Origin: Candidatus Peregrinibacteria bacterium | GTDB taxonomy: Bacteria; Patescibacteriota; Gracilibacteria; UM-FILTER-43-11 | Reading direction: 5' to 3' | Assembly: GCA_030637565.1 (NCBI GenBank) | Contig: DAOWGG010000063.1 | Coordinates: 1-12,994 of the forward strand | Length of the DNA stretch: 12,994 nt | In this document: piece after piece, positions 1 through 7,896 of the stretch | How the letters are laid out: every line of letters begins with the position of its first letter | How positions within the stretch are numbered: position 1 is the first letter of the stretch | Program-made: the position numbers and the translations under genes | The notes under the pieces: model-generated | Seen by the model: only the letters and a program-made list of their open reading frames with translations | Database searches by the model: none | Told to the model about the DNA's origin: nothing

Positions 1-3000
1 CTACGGGATCAATGGTCGGCGCATTCACATCATAAGGAATAGTTAGAGCGATTCCATTACTTTCCACTCCAAATTCATTTTTAGAAATCACATTAAAACT
101 ATTGATTCCTTTTTCAAACTTAAGCGAAGCCTGCCAAATCACCTGATCATTCATTGGTACCACCTCTTCTCCATTAATCCACACACTCATATAAGGTGCT
201 TTGGTACCTGTGATGGTGAACGGATTGGCTTTAATGGGCTGATCAAAATCATCCACCGTCGGCGCTTGAGCTAAGTAAGTTAGATTCAATTGAACGCTCT
301 CCCCTGCCTGATTCAAACGATCTTCCGCATGAATCTCAAAGCTGTTTTGTTCAGCTGGCAAAGCAATTTCATATTGCCAGTTTGCCTGATCGTCAATCGG
401 CACTGCCTCCTCTCCATTAATCCAAATGCTCGTATTGGTTCGCTTGGTTCCATTGAGCAAAATACGTGTTGAAGTGGTTGGATTCTCTACAGGCTCGATA
501 ACTGGAGCTGGAACATCATAGGTGATGGTTTGAGTGATGCGCTTACTGGCCGTTTCAACATCTTCTTTGGTGTAGAATTCAAAGATATTGTCCCCCACAA
601 TTAAATCCGCTGAATATTCCCACTCAGTTTCAGGTCCAGCGGGTAAAATTTCGATCCCATTCACCCACATCGCTAATCCTGCCTCTTTCGTTCCATTAAA
701 TACGATTGATGGATCCTCAATTTGCCCTTCCGATACTCCTTCAATCGGATTCACAACTGGAGGTTCAATAAGCGCTCGTACCACTTTAGCAATCTTTGTA
801 CTGCCAGCAAAAATATATTTCACTTCCTTACTTCCATCAATTTCATAATATTTATTAGGGTAATATTTATCTCCTTTTTTAAGTCGCTGATTGGCTTCGT
901 CGTAAAAATAATTTGTTCCATCGCCACTTTGAGTCATTCTTCCGCGGTAATTATAAGTGAGTATATCTCCATTGTGATCGGTCATGTTTCCACTTAGGTC
1001 GTAGTCATAACTGGAATCGCCCGCTTTGGTCACTGCATGCGGATTGTGGTGACGATATTCCATCAATCCCACATCCGATTTAAACACCATATTCCCAATC
1101 GCATTGTATTGATAATTCATGGTTGTGAATTCGTAATTACCCGTATTGGTATAGCGAGCTTCCGTGAGTCGATATAAGTCATCGTATAAATAATCCACGT
1201 CTTTTGATGTAACCGCACTACTCTGATCAACCAATTTCATTAAATTCCCCATTGCATCGTAGTTGTACTGAAAATCCTGCAACCGAACCACTCCATGCTG
1301 AAGGGTTTGCCGTTGCTTTAGTCGATACATTTCAGCAGGTTCATAAGTGCTGGTTGTTACCATTTGTCCTCCGATACGAATTTTAGAAAGTTGTCCCAGT
1401 GAAGTCACTTCAAATTGATCTGCAAATACCTTATCACCACTATAAACTTTGCTGAGCTGATGAACTGAGTCGTAGCTGTAGAAAACTTCCATGTCATCTG
1501 GATACATCATTTTCTTCACCCCTCCCATCAGGTCGTATTCGTACGTAAAAGTAAAATCCCGTCCATCAATTTGTTTCTGATCTCGCAAAACTCGCCCTAA
1601 TAAGTCATATTCATAATTATGCTGATAATTATTAGAGCTTACTGTACTCAGTCGGCCAATAGCGTTTTGCCCCTGATCATAAAGAAACGTAAATTCAGTT
1701 CCACTTTCTCCTAAAAAGTCTTCCGAAATCATACGGTCTAACTCGTCGTAAGTATATTGGATGGTTTGATTAAGCGGATCCGTTCGCTGAATAAGATTGT
1801 TATTTTCATCGTAGCTATATTGCCATATTCCGTAGTTTTGGCCGACTGCATGAGCATCGGTTTGAGTGAGGCGTCGTCCGAAGTTATCGTAAGTAAAATC
1901 CCTCACATTATTCAAAGTATCCGTGATTTGAATTAAATTCCCAATTGAATCATAACTGTACTTAGTTCGATTAATACTAGAATCTAAATGTTCGCCAACT
2001 TCTATTAATTGCCCACGAACATCAAATTTAAAATCTTTTATTTTTCCGTTAGGATCAGTAAGAGTTTTATCCCATATATCATATTGAGTGGATGTCGTAC
2101 CAAGTGGATTTACAGCTGTCAAAACTTGTCCGAGAGCATCATAGGTAAAGTTGGTTCCAATTCGATTTTCATTAATCCCCTCAAATCCTGTTGATCCACT
2201 GAAGTAGGGCTGAATTGATTTTTTAATATTTCCGCGTTTATCAAAAATAGTAGCGGTAGTAGACCATTTCCCATCGGAGCTTTCAGATTTTGTCTCAATA
2301 GAACGCCCCAATCCATCTAGGTAGGTATAAGAAGTCACCTGAATTCCATCATCGTTATGAGTCGTTGATTGAATAGAGCGTGGCATGCCGGTGTCTCCAT
2401 AAACAATGGTTTGATTGGTTACGAGCGAACCGGAATTTGGATGGCTGATCTCGGTTTTTATTAAACGCCCCAATCCATCAAATGTATTTTTTGTTACAGC
2501 ATCATTCGCATCCGTTGATTGTAACAATTGGCCTGTTGCAGCATCGTAACTCATTGTTGCCGTATGCCCCAAGGCATTCGTTTGAGTGAGGGGGTGCAAA
2601 TTTAGTGAATCATACGTAAAATGGCTGGTATTCCCACGTGGATTTGTCTGGCTAACGGGTAATCCAAACTGATTATATTCAACTGTATTCGCTATAAAAT
2701 TATTAGTCGTATTCAGCCATGTCTCCATTCGAGTTTGATTTCCGATTGCTACATTTCCAAAATCAAGATTGTCGTAGTAGGTTCGACTGTGACCAATGAG
2801 CTGATTAGTATTATCGAAAACCTTTTGTTCAATAGGAAGGCTCACCAAATAGTCCGTTAGATTTTGAGTGAAAGTATTTTCCTGTTTAATCAAATCATTT
2901 TCGATATCTCCAAAAGCACCATCGTTGCCGTTCAGTTGAACTTCACCATAATCAATGGTAAGCGTCGGATTTCCATATCCATCATATTGAAAAGCTTGGG

Positions 3001-5638
3001 CTGTGGATCGATGAGATCCATTTTCAGGATTATAATTTACGGAAACCGCTTGTTCTAAAAAGGGATAAAATCTGTTATTTCCTAAATTATTTTTCTGATA
3101 ACGATTAATCGTCGCTCTCACTAATCGATTTTGATCATCGTAAGCTTCAGACCGATACACCGCTCCTTTTTTACTGATGTGATCGTCGAATTCACCATTG
3201 GCTGTGTCAGCGACACTGCCTTCCCCTTGATGATAATAAGATTTACTTACATATCCTAATCCATCTGTTTTGGTTACGATTCGAAATCCAGCCATCTCAC
3301 GATCATTCACTGAATTATAATGATAGTGTCCATCCTCATAAAAATAATCGACTGAGCTTGAGCGCCCCATTCCATCGTGAGTTGTTATTTTACTGACCGT
3401 TGTGGTGATAATAGGTAAATTTGGGTTCGCTTGTGTCCCATCGGCCTTTAAATACTGAGCCGATGTTTTATGCTCCAAATCCACTCGCCCTCCTTGGCTC
3501 GTGTGAATGGTTTTTAGAAAGTATGGGCGACTTCCCTTGTTGATAAAAACTTTTTTTGTAAAATATTTGTTAACATTCGCATATTCTTTAATATCTTGTT
3601 CAAGGCTTTGAATGACATCGGGTAATAAATCTCCATTCAAATCCACAATACGCACTCCTGAATCTCCGAAGTAACTATTATTAAAAACACCCAACAGAAT
3701 TGGAAATTTGTTTTGATAAGTTTCACCTCCTATTCCTTTGTTAAGGACAAGCGTATTGGTATCAGTATAGCCCGCGTTGGTGTAAGTGCGGTAAGAATCA
3801 ATGCTATCCATCATCCCATCCCCATTGGCGTCAAAAGAGCGGTGAGTATTCGTTTCTTTTCGGGTGAAAGAGCATTGGTTGCCTGGCGGATTTTCAAGCC
3901 ATCCTCCTTTGCCATCATTAACCCATGTTGACCCACTATTTCTATAATGAAAGTCGGCTAATCCATCATAGTTGCAATCCTGAACGAATGACTTTCGACC
4001 CATTATTTGATCGTATTCGCTGTCATCAATAATCGATGCAGGAGCTTCCCATAAATCAGTTAGATCACATGAATTTCCGTCATGATTAAGGCAGGTATTC
4101 CTTGTCCATTCAGATCCTGAACCTCCACCATAATAAACCCCTCGGCTCTGAATCATATCGACAAGACCATCTCCATTCAAGTCAGCCAAAGAAGCACCAT
4201 TATCAGTTTTCCCGGGCATACGATCACCCATAGGAACCGTAATGGTATCTTCATAATTTTGACCATTGTTTAAACTAATACGGCTATAAGTTCTGGTGCC
4301 GATACGATCAGCATTGAGGCCGATATAAGATTGCACAAGATCGGCTCGTACATCTCCATCAAAATCAATAGCCTTTCGGTATACACTTGGAATTCCTTGG
4401 TCGGGAGTAGTGCCAGGTCTCGGATAGGTTCCATCTTCGTATTTCCAGCCTCCTTGCAAATCACTCACCGCTCTTTTTCGTGGTCCTGATGTGCTTGAGC
4501 CACTCGTAAATTCAAAATCATGCATTCCATTCCCATTCATATCCCATTCATAAACATTCATTGCTCCTCCGCATGTATGGTAACAGTGTTCAAAGGTCCA
4601 CGTCGGCATGTAATCAGTGGTTTCCTCCCATCGTACATCCGATGGAGTATAGTCAAATTTTGTTGCTGGCAATGAAGTCGCTTGTCCGCTTTTTGTGTAT
4701 CCGATTTCCTGAATTTCCTGAATAGTTTGTTTAACAATTGGGTTAATATTGGTGTATTTTAAATTGTATTCACGGCGTAGATTTTCTTCTGAATAAATTG
4801 AAATACCGGTCACCAAGTATTTAGTATCGGTTCGAAAGCCTCTTTCGTAACCAAAATAAGGATCTGGCCTTACCTCGCCCGTTTCATCATTTGCAAAAGG
4901 CAAAAACCGAACTTCAAAAATTCCATCATTGGTTCCATGACCGGTGTAATGAATGGTTTTTGGATAAATCCTATTATCCACCTTAAAATAACTGTACCGA
5001 ATAAAATTATCATTACGATCCCGAATTTCTTCGAGCATCCATTGGTAAGTTCGAGATGGATCATCCAAATCAAATTGGCGTGTGTCATCCGTGAGTCCAA
5101 ATTTATATCGTGTTCCTTGTTTGTCAGTAATCAGCCAGCTGTTATCGGTTAAAAATTCATATTTAGCAAAAGAATTTTCGACCCTTTGTCCATAGTGTCC
5201 ATGAACACCATCAACGAGCTGGGTGGCGATTAGTTCACCGCTACCAGCAGGAGAATTCACCACAAAATCATTTCGGTTGTACAAGTTTTCAACTCCTTTT
5301 TTATTTACCCTCTTAATGGAATAGGTATTTAAATTCCATCGGTATCCCACAATATTGTCATGAGATGAATCCTGACTGTTATAGGCCAGTTGAATTCCAG
5401 GAGTCATTCCATTTCGTCCCGCAGGAATTGAAATGGGGTAATTATAAATGGCCGCACCAGTAAATTCGCCCACTTGAAAATTGCCACGCATTTGCTTAAT
5501 GCTTTGCATGGGGTCAGTTTTATTACTATTGTCTGGCGAATAAACGTCATCAGCCGCTTGAGCAAATTGTAGTAAAAATAAATTAATAAAAAGAACGGGG
5601 ATCAGGGCAACTGATAAAGTCCTTTTGAAATTTTTCAT
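1..5638 (-). CDS. Secreted SpvB / FG-GAP / RHS (YD-repeat) giant protein, C-terminus cut by window edge
   Basis: The frame is open from the ATG at 5638 to the left edge with no stop, at least 1,879 codons; I spot-checked the frame near 4520, 3560, 3000, 1560 and 10. Residues 1-28 are a Sec signal peptide ending AQA|ADD. Residues about 44-320 resemble the SpvB/TcaC N-terminal domain, with a MRGNFQVGEFTGAA opening and a TPGIQLAYNSQD motif. Six Ca-binding FG-GAP/VCBS loops (D-x-[ND]-G-[ND]-type, one degenerate) begin at residues 366, 425, 486, 554, 603 and 666, spaced about 60 residues. YD/RHS repeats fill about 710-1617 and end in a typical RHS tail (YDLSGNM, LTYNYRGRM, KYIFAGSTKIAKV). Ig-like repeats follow from about 1626. 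In relatives, RHS repeats form a hollow shell around a C-terminal toxin or adhesin. A secreted toxin or surface role is inferred; the effector end lies outside the window. No Shine-Dalgarno site precedes the ATG. Confidence 0.93.
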   Translation of the reverse strand, partial: MKNFKRTLSVALIPVLFINLFLLQFAQAADDVYSPDNSNKTDPMQSIKQMRGNFQVGEFTGAAIYNYPISIPAGRNGMTPGIQLAYNSQDSSHDNIVGYRWNLNTYSIKRVNKKGVENLYNRNDFVVNSPAGSGELIATQLVDGVHGHYGQRVENSFAKYEFLTDNSWLITDKQGTRYKFGLTDDTRQFDLDDPSRTYQWMLEEIRDRNDNFIRYSYFKVDNRIYPKTIHYTGHGTNDGIFEVRFLPFANDETGEVRPDPYFGYERGFRTDTKYLVTGISIYSEENLRREYNLKYTNINPIVKQTIQEIQEIGYTKSGQATSLPATKFDYTPSDVRWEETTDYMPTWTFEHCYHTCGGAMNVYEWDMNGNGMHDFEFTSGSSTSGPRKRAVSDLQGGWKYEDGTYPRPGTTPDQGIPSVYRKAIDFDGDVRADLVQSYIGLNADRIGTRTYSRISLNNGQNYEDTITVPMGDRMPGKTDNGASLADLNGDGLVDMIQSRGVYYGGGSGSEWTRNTCLNHDGNSCDLTDLWEAPASIIDDSEYDQIMGRKSFVQDCNYDGLADFHYRNSGSTWVNDGKGGWLENPPGNQCSFTRKETNTHRSFDANGDGMMDSIDSYRTYTNAGYTDTNTLVLNKGIGGETYQNKFPILLGVFNNSYFGDSGVRIVDLNGDLLPDVIQSLEQDIKEYANVNKYFTKKVFINKGSRPYFLKTIHTSQGGRVDLEHKTSAQYLKADGTQANPNLPIITTTVSKITTHDGMGRSSSVDYFYEDGHYHYNSVNDREMAGFRIVTKTDGLGYVSKSYYHQGEGSVADTANGEFDDHISKKGAVYRSEAYDDQNRLVRATINRYQKNNLGNNRFYPFLEQAVSVNYNPENGSHRSTAQAFQYDGYGNPTLTIDYGEVQLNGNDGAFGDIENDLIKQENTFTQNLTDYLVSLPIEQKVFDNTNQLIGHSRTYYDNLDFGNVAIGNQTRMETWLNTTNNFIANTVEYNQFGLPVSQTNPRGNTSHFTYDSLNLHPLTQTNALGHTATMSYDAATGQLLQSTDANDAVTKNTFDGLGRLIKTEISHPNSGSLVTNQTIVYGDTGMPRSIQSTTHNDDGIQVTSYTYLDGLGRSIETKSESSDGKWSTTATIFDKRGNIKKSIQPYFSGSTGFEGINENRIGTNFTYDALGQVLTAVNPLGTTSTQYDIWDKTLTDPNGKIKDFKFDVRGQLIEVGEHLDSSINRTKYSYDSIGNLIQITDTLNNVRDFTYDNFGRRLTQTDAHAVGQNYGIWQYSYDENNNLIQRTDPLNQTIQYTYDELDRMISEDFLGESGTEFTFLYDQGQNAIGRLSTVSSNNYQHNYEYDLLGRVLRDQKQIDGRDFTFTYEYDLMGGVKKMMYPDDMEVFYSYDSVHQLSKVYSGDKVFADQFEVTSLGQLSKIRIGGQMVTTSTYEPAEMYRLKQRQTLQHGVVRLQDFQYNYDAMGNLMKLVDQSSAVTSKDVDYLYDDLYRLTEARYTNTGNYEFTTMNYQYNAIGNMVFKSDVGLMEYRHHNPHAVTKAGDSSYDYDLSGNMTDHNGDILTYNYRGRMTQSGDGTNYFYDEANQRLKKGDKYYPNKYYEIDGSKEVKYIFAGSTKIAKVVRALIEPPVVNPIEGVSEGQIEDPSIVFNGTKEAGLAMWVNGIEILPAGPETEWEYSADLIVGDNIFEFYTKEDVETASKRITQTITYDVPAPVIEPVENPTTSTRILLNGTKRTNTSIWINGEEAVPIDDQANWQYEIALPAEQNSFEIHAEDRLNQAGESVQLNLTYLAQAPTVDDFDQPIKANPFTITGTKAPYMSVWINGEEVVPMNDQVIWQASLKFEKGINSFNVISKNEFGVESNGIALTIPYDVNAPTIDPV
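18..762 (-). repeat. Three tandem Ig-like repeats at the visible C-terminal end of the RHS protein
   Basis: Units of about 80-84 residues lie at about 762-510, 509-268 and 267-18, and a fourth begins at the window edge. Each unit shows APxIxPV, then a GTK turn, a W[IV]NG[IEV]E motif, an aromatic W about 15 residues on, N-[IS]-F, and a closing TYxVPAP-like strand. The coding DNA repeats too: 'ctccattaatcca' occurs near 171 and near 412. The pattern matches bacterial Ig-like or glucodextranase-B-like beta-sandwich modules; the exact family is not settled from sequence alone. Confidence 0.75.
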
Positions 5639-5681
5639 AATGAAAATAAAGAAAATAAATTAGTTAATTTGACTGTTAAAA

Positions 5682-5810
5682 CTACTCCTCTCTTGTCTTC
5701 TCCTCCACCAAATACCCCTCAAGCTGAAGAATCATTTCGCGCATGGCGGAATTCATTAACACGATGTTTCGGATTGCCTTCATAAGAACCTCTTGTTTTT
5801 GCTTATTCAT
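5682..5810 (-). CDS. Small 42-residue ORF upstream of the SpvB-RHS gene
   Basis: ATG at 5810, stop TAG at 5682-5684, 43 bp before the start codon of the large RHS gene on the same strand. The peptide begins MNKQKQEVLMKAIRNIVLMN and ends in a charged stretch, EEKTREE. It reads as one amphipathic helix with heptad-like hydrophobic spacing (V, L, I, V, L, M, I, L), five internal Met and no Cys. I do not recognise a family. Coding support is the sensible composition and the position in the only sizeable gap between the RHS gene and its promoter. It could be a cotranscribed small protein, a chaperone-like helper, or a leader peptide affecting the RHS gene. No Shine-Dalgarno site is seen, as with most genes here. 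Chance occurrence of an ORF this short cannot be excluded. Confidence 0.5.
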   Translation of the reverse strand: MNKQKQEVLMKAIRNIVLMNSAMREMILQLEGYLVEEKTREE

Positions 5811-5846
5811 AAAACCCACACGATTAAATATTATTAGTCGGGTGGG
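5811..5846 (-). terminator. Terminator-like hairpin just before the 42-residue ORF
   Basis: Arms at 5838-5846 and 5815-5823 pair over nine positions with one mismatch around a 14-nt AT-rich loop, and in the minus direction the stem is followed at once by TTTT and the ATG of the small ORF. It sits between the predicted promoter at 5982-6010 and the SpvB-RHS genes, so it could act as an attenuator. No T-run follows on the plus strand. Confidence 0.45.
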
Positions 5847-5981
5847 CAAAAATGATTAGGCAAACTTTGATTGGGGAGATTCCTGATGAATTTATATTAA
5901 GTAATTCAGGGAGATGATTTACTGTTAATTCAGGGGCGACGGCTTGCATTGAATGGTGCTGGACGGCGCGTCAGGCTGTTC

Positions 5982-6010
5982 ACTTTAGACTAATGTTTAC
6001 AACTTGTCAA
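5982..6010 (-). promoter_or_regulatory. Candidate promoter for the small ORF and SpvB-RHS gene
   Basis: On the minus strand a perfect -35 TTGACA (6010-6005) is followed after 17 bp by TAAAGT (5987-5982), a 4/6 match to the -10 consensus. The predicted start near 5975 would give a leader of about 165 nt that includes the GC-rich island and the hairpin at 5811-5846. Confidence 0.5.
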
Positions 6011-6145
6011 TAGTATTTTAAAATAACTAATTAATTACAGAGTGAAAAAATCAGTCAAAATCCATTTATATTATTGCGAAGGAATCTAAACAAGCAATTA
6101 CTTCAAATGCAGATTTAGAATCAGAAAAGCCTGTCAGGAAAAAGC

Positions 6146-6173
6146 TTGACTTTTTTATAAAATATAGTACAAT
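6146..6173 (+). promoter_or_regulatory. Promoter of the TPR lipoprotein gene
   Basis: TTGACT at 6146-6151 and TACAAT at 6168-6173 are separated by 16 bp in AT-rich DNA. The predicted start near 6180 gives a leader of about 68 nt before the ATG at 6248, and places the inverted repeat at 6185-6206 directly downstream of +1. Confidence 0.6.
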
Positions 6174-6184
6174 GAATAACCTTA

Positions 6185-6212
6185 ATGTAACAAATAAATG
6201 TTACATGTGTAA
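6185..6212. promoter_or_regulatory. Overlapping inverted repeats just downstream of +1 (operator candidate)
   Basis: ATGTAAC (6185-6191) and GTTACAT (6200-6206) are perfect 7-bp arms with an 8-bp spacer. A second dyad, TTACA-TG-TGTAA, at 6201-6212 shares the right arm, so the half-site TGTAA/TTACA occurs three times in 28 bp. The position right after the predicted start point suits a repressor operator; a leader RNA hairpin is the alternative. Confidence 0.45.
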
Positions 6213-6247
6213 AACATAAAGCTGAATATTAACTTTAATTCACTCCT

Positions 6248-7690
6248 ATGACCCCTCCACTAAAAGCCCAACCAGATACAACCCCTATCGCAGATATTGA
6301 TAGCCGAAAAAATGTTCTTCGTGTTATTGATGGGGGAAATAATATTAGTTTAGCCGATGAAGCTGAAAAAGGCGGAGGCATCATGAGCACCTTAGCTCGA
6401 TCAACTCGTATGGGTGTCTTTGCCTTAAAACTTACTCTGCCTGCTGTGGTCTTAAGCACGGGCTGTGCAACTGTTGGACAGCAAATTAGCCGTGTCTTCT
6501 CATCTCATCGGAAAATTGCATACGAATTGTATCAAGAAAAAGATTACTTAGAAGCGAAGCATCAGATGCAACGGATTTCAGAAAATGAGCTGACCGATGC
6601 AGATAGAGAATTGATAGAAAAAATTGAAAGAGCAATTGAAGCAAAATTAAAATTCTTTTTAGAGCAAACGGCCCATTTTGAGGGAGGAAAAATAATGGAA
6701 AATAATTATGTTGAAGTGCTAGAGTATTATGAATTAGCTTACGAGTATATGCCATCCGATCACCCACTTCGCAGTGGTGTAAAAAAACGAATAACTGATT
6801 TAGGGAAAATAATTGCCAAGCTTCAAAAGAAATATGATGAGGCAGAGGCTACTATTGAAAAACTTTCTAGTGAAAAAGATTTAATTAAAGGTAATCATTA
6901 TATTAAATTGGCTGCTGCCATTTACATAATGCAAAAAAATGCCGCCCAACTTAATATCGACAATGGTCGTGAGCTATCAGAGCTTTGCCTTGATTTTGCA
7001 AAACACTTTTCAAAAAGAAATGAAGAAAAACAAGCTGTTCTTTTCTTTGAAATGGCAAAACGATTGAATAAAAAAGTGATTCCAACCAAGGGAGATAAAG
7101 ACTTATTCGCTTCTTCAAAATCAGTATTAAAGGAAGGGGAAAGAGAAGTGGAGGTGGTACAACTCAAAGGCTATGGCCGTGAATTTACTGAACTTTACTC
7201 GGCTAAAAATCCTGATCGAAAAAGACTTTTAGAACTCTCTTACGAGATTTTGGAGCACCCCTATAGGGATGAGTTGGAAGGCGATACCATTGTTGAAGAT
7301 GCTACAAGAATAAAAGAGGAAGAGGAGCAAAAAATATCAAAGGCAAAAAGAGCGGCAAACGCTCGTGCTCGTGCTGCTCGTGCTCGTGCTACTCGTGCTC
7401 GTGCTGCAGCAGCAAAAAAAGCAAAAAGTCTAGAAGGCTTAATTGAGACTGCTAAGGCAGAAAATGTGAAGAAAGAATCAAAAAAACATCAACCTCCTCA
7501 GTTAACTGAGGCTGATAAGGCAAATATGATTAAAGAACTTTTGGATGCTGCCGAGAAACTATTCCCAGGTGAAGAAGCGACTGAATTGTATAATGAGGTT
7601 CTGAAAATTGACCCAGGTAACTCAGTGGCTAAAGATCGCCTTGGTAAAATTCATGCTCTGCGGCGCCTAAAAGCCCGACAAAGCAAATAA
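6248..7690 (+). CDS. TPR-containing lipoprotein with Ala/Arg repeat
   Basis: 480 codons from the ATG at 6248, or 435 from the ATG at 6383. From 6383 the protein starts as a normal lipoprotein: Arg at 6 and 9, a hydrophobic run, and lipobox LSTGC with the acylated Cys at residue 73 of the long form. So it is probably anchored to a membrane facing outward from the cytoplasm. Residues 86-170 and 215-275 are helical and TPR-like; residues 420-475 are a recognisable TPR (AxELYNEVLKIDPGNSVAKDRLG). A coiled-coil-prone charged stretch lies near 185-212. An Ala/Arg-rich linker (371-385) is encoded by three 15-bp repeats. The base composition is very AT-rich. The function is unknown; TPR lipoproteins often scaffold envelope complexes. 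It is monocistronic and convergent with the cyclase gene. Confidence 0.85.
   Translation: MTPPLKAQPDTTPIADIDSRKNVLRVIDGGNNISLADEAEKGGGIMSTLARSTRMGVFALKLTLPAVVLSTGCATVGQQISRVFSSHRKIAYELYQEKDYLEAKHQMQRISENELTDADRELIEKIERAIEAKLKFFLEQTAHFEGGKIMENNYVEVLEYYELAYEYMPSDHPLRSGVKKRITDLGKIIAKLQKKYDEAEATIEKLSSEKDLIKGNHYIKLAAAIYIMQKNAAQLNIDNGRELSELCLDFAKHFSKRNEEKQAVLFFEMAKRLNKKVIPTKGDKDLFASSKSVLKEGEREVEVVQLKGYGREFTELYSAKNPDRKRLLELSYEILEHPYRDELEGDTIVEDATRIKEEEEQKISKAKRAANARARAARARATRARAAAAKKAKSLEGLIETAKAENVKKESKKHQPPQLTEADKANMIKELLDAAEKLFPGEEATELYNEVLKIDPGNSVAKDRLGKIHALRRLKARQSK
6374..6385 (+). promoter_or_regulatory. Shine-Dalgarno-like GGAGG with internal ATG: alternative lipoprotein start
   Basis: GGAGG at 6374-6378 stands 4 nt before an in-frame ATG at 6383. 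Starting here puts the basic residues and hydrophobic segment of the signal peptide at the N-terminus, as expected for lipoprotein export. Starting at 6248 would add 45 mostly polar residues ahead of it. The spacing is shorter than ideal, and the codons upstream still look coding, so both starts stay open. Confidence 0.5.
7361..7405 (+). repeat. Three tandem 15-bp repeats (GCTCGTGCTCGTGCT) in the lipoprotein gene
   Basis: Two units are identical and the third differs by G to A at its first base. Each encodes ARARA (the third TRARA), giving a basic linker between the helical body and the C-terminal TPR. Such arrays can change copy number by slippage while keeping frame. Confidence 0.9.
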
Positions 7691-7697
7691 ATACACG

Positions 7698-7748
7698 GAG
7701 AGTTCCGGAGAGAAAAACCGCTAGGTTTGTCTTTTCGCGTATATAAAA
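7698..7748. repeat. 50-bp hairpin-bearing intergenic repeat, copy 1
   Basis: This copy matches 7847-7896 with about three mismatches and one single-base indel. The core is a small hairpin at 7711-7732: AGA and AAACC arms pair with GGTTT and TCT across one mismatch, with the loop GCTA. A run TTTT then CGCGTATA follows, and a shared GAGCCCGCG recurs downstream at 7774-7782. It begins 7 bp after the lipoprotein stop, so the hairpin may also end that transcript, though its T-tract is short. Confidence 0.75.
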
Positions 7749-7846
7749 TATAAAAGTGAGCTTGAAAGAGATTGAGCCCGCGTAGTCCCGCATTGCGGAA
7801 CGAAGCTGGGTGATATTTCTGTAAAGCGAAGACAATATAAGGAAGA

Positions 7847-7896
7847 GAGAGTTCGTGAGAGAAAAACCGCTAGGTTTGTCTTTCGCGTATACAAAA
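7847..7896. repeat. 50-bp hairpin-bearing intergenic repeat, copy 2
   Basis: Second copy, 149 bp to the right of copy 1, with its hairpin at 7860-7881. Its CGCGTATA end runs straight into the cyclase terminator, whose stem uses the GAGCCCGCG shared with the flank of copy 1. The 98 bp between the copies contain a short CCGC-ATT-GCGG hairpin and no gene. Confidence 0.75.

Larger units (their letters stand above)
5811..6247. other. Intergenic region between divergent transcription units
   Basis: This stretch has no convincing gene. It holds the hairpin next to the small ORF, a 10-bp direct repeat TAATTCAGGG at 5902-5911 and 5926-5935, and a short GC-rich island at about 5935-5985 in otherwise AT-rich DNA, which lies within the predicted leader of the minus-strand transcript. 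Two divergent promoter candidates are at 5982-6010 (minus) and 6146-6173 (plus). The part between them, about 6011-6145, shows nothing I can name. Confidence 0.6.

Noticed and set aside
588..997. Overlapping plus-strand ORFs of 86 and 91 codons within the RHS gene
   Set aside because: They are antisense to the well-supported RHS/Ig-like frame, with low-complexity, hydrophobic translations.
800..3500. CRISPR-like or DNA-level tandem array in the region of recurring motifs
   Set aside because: The periodicity is at protein level (YD repeats), with divergent DNA and no constant repeat/spacer pattern.
1..5638. Possible frameshifts at homopolymers (such as seven T near 3551) or a fragmented RHS pseudogene
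   Set aside because: Spot checks on both sides of homopolymers give the same frame and continuous FG-GAP and YD motifs, so the gene is intact as far as it is visible.
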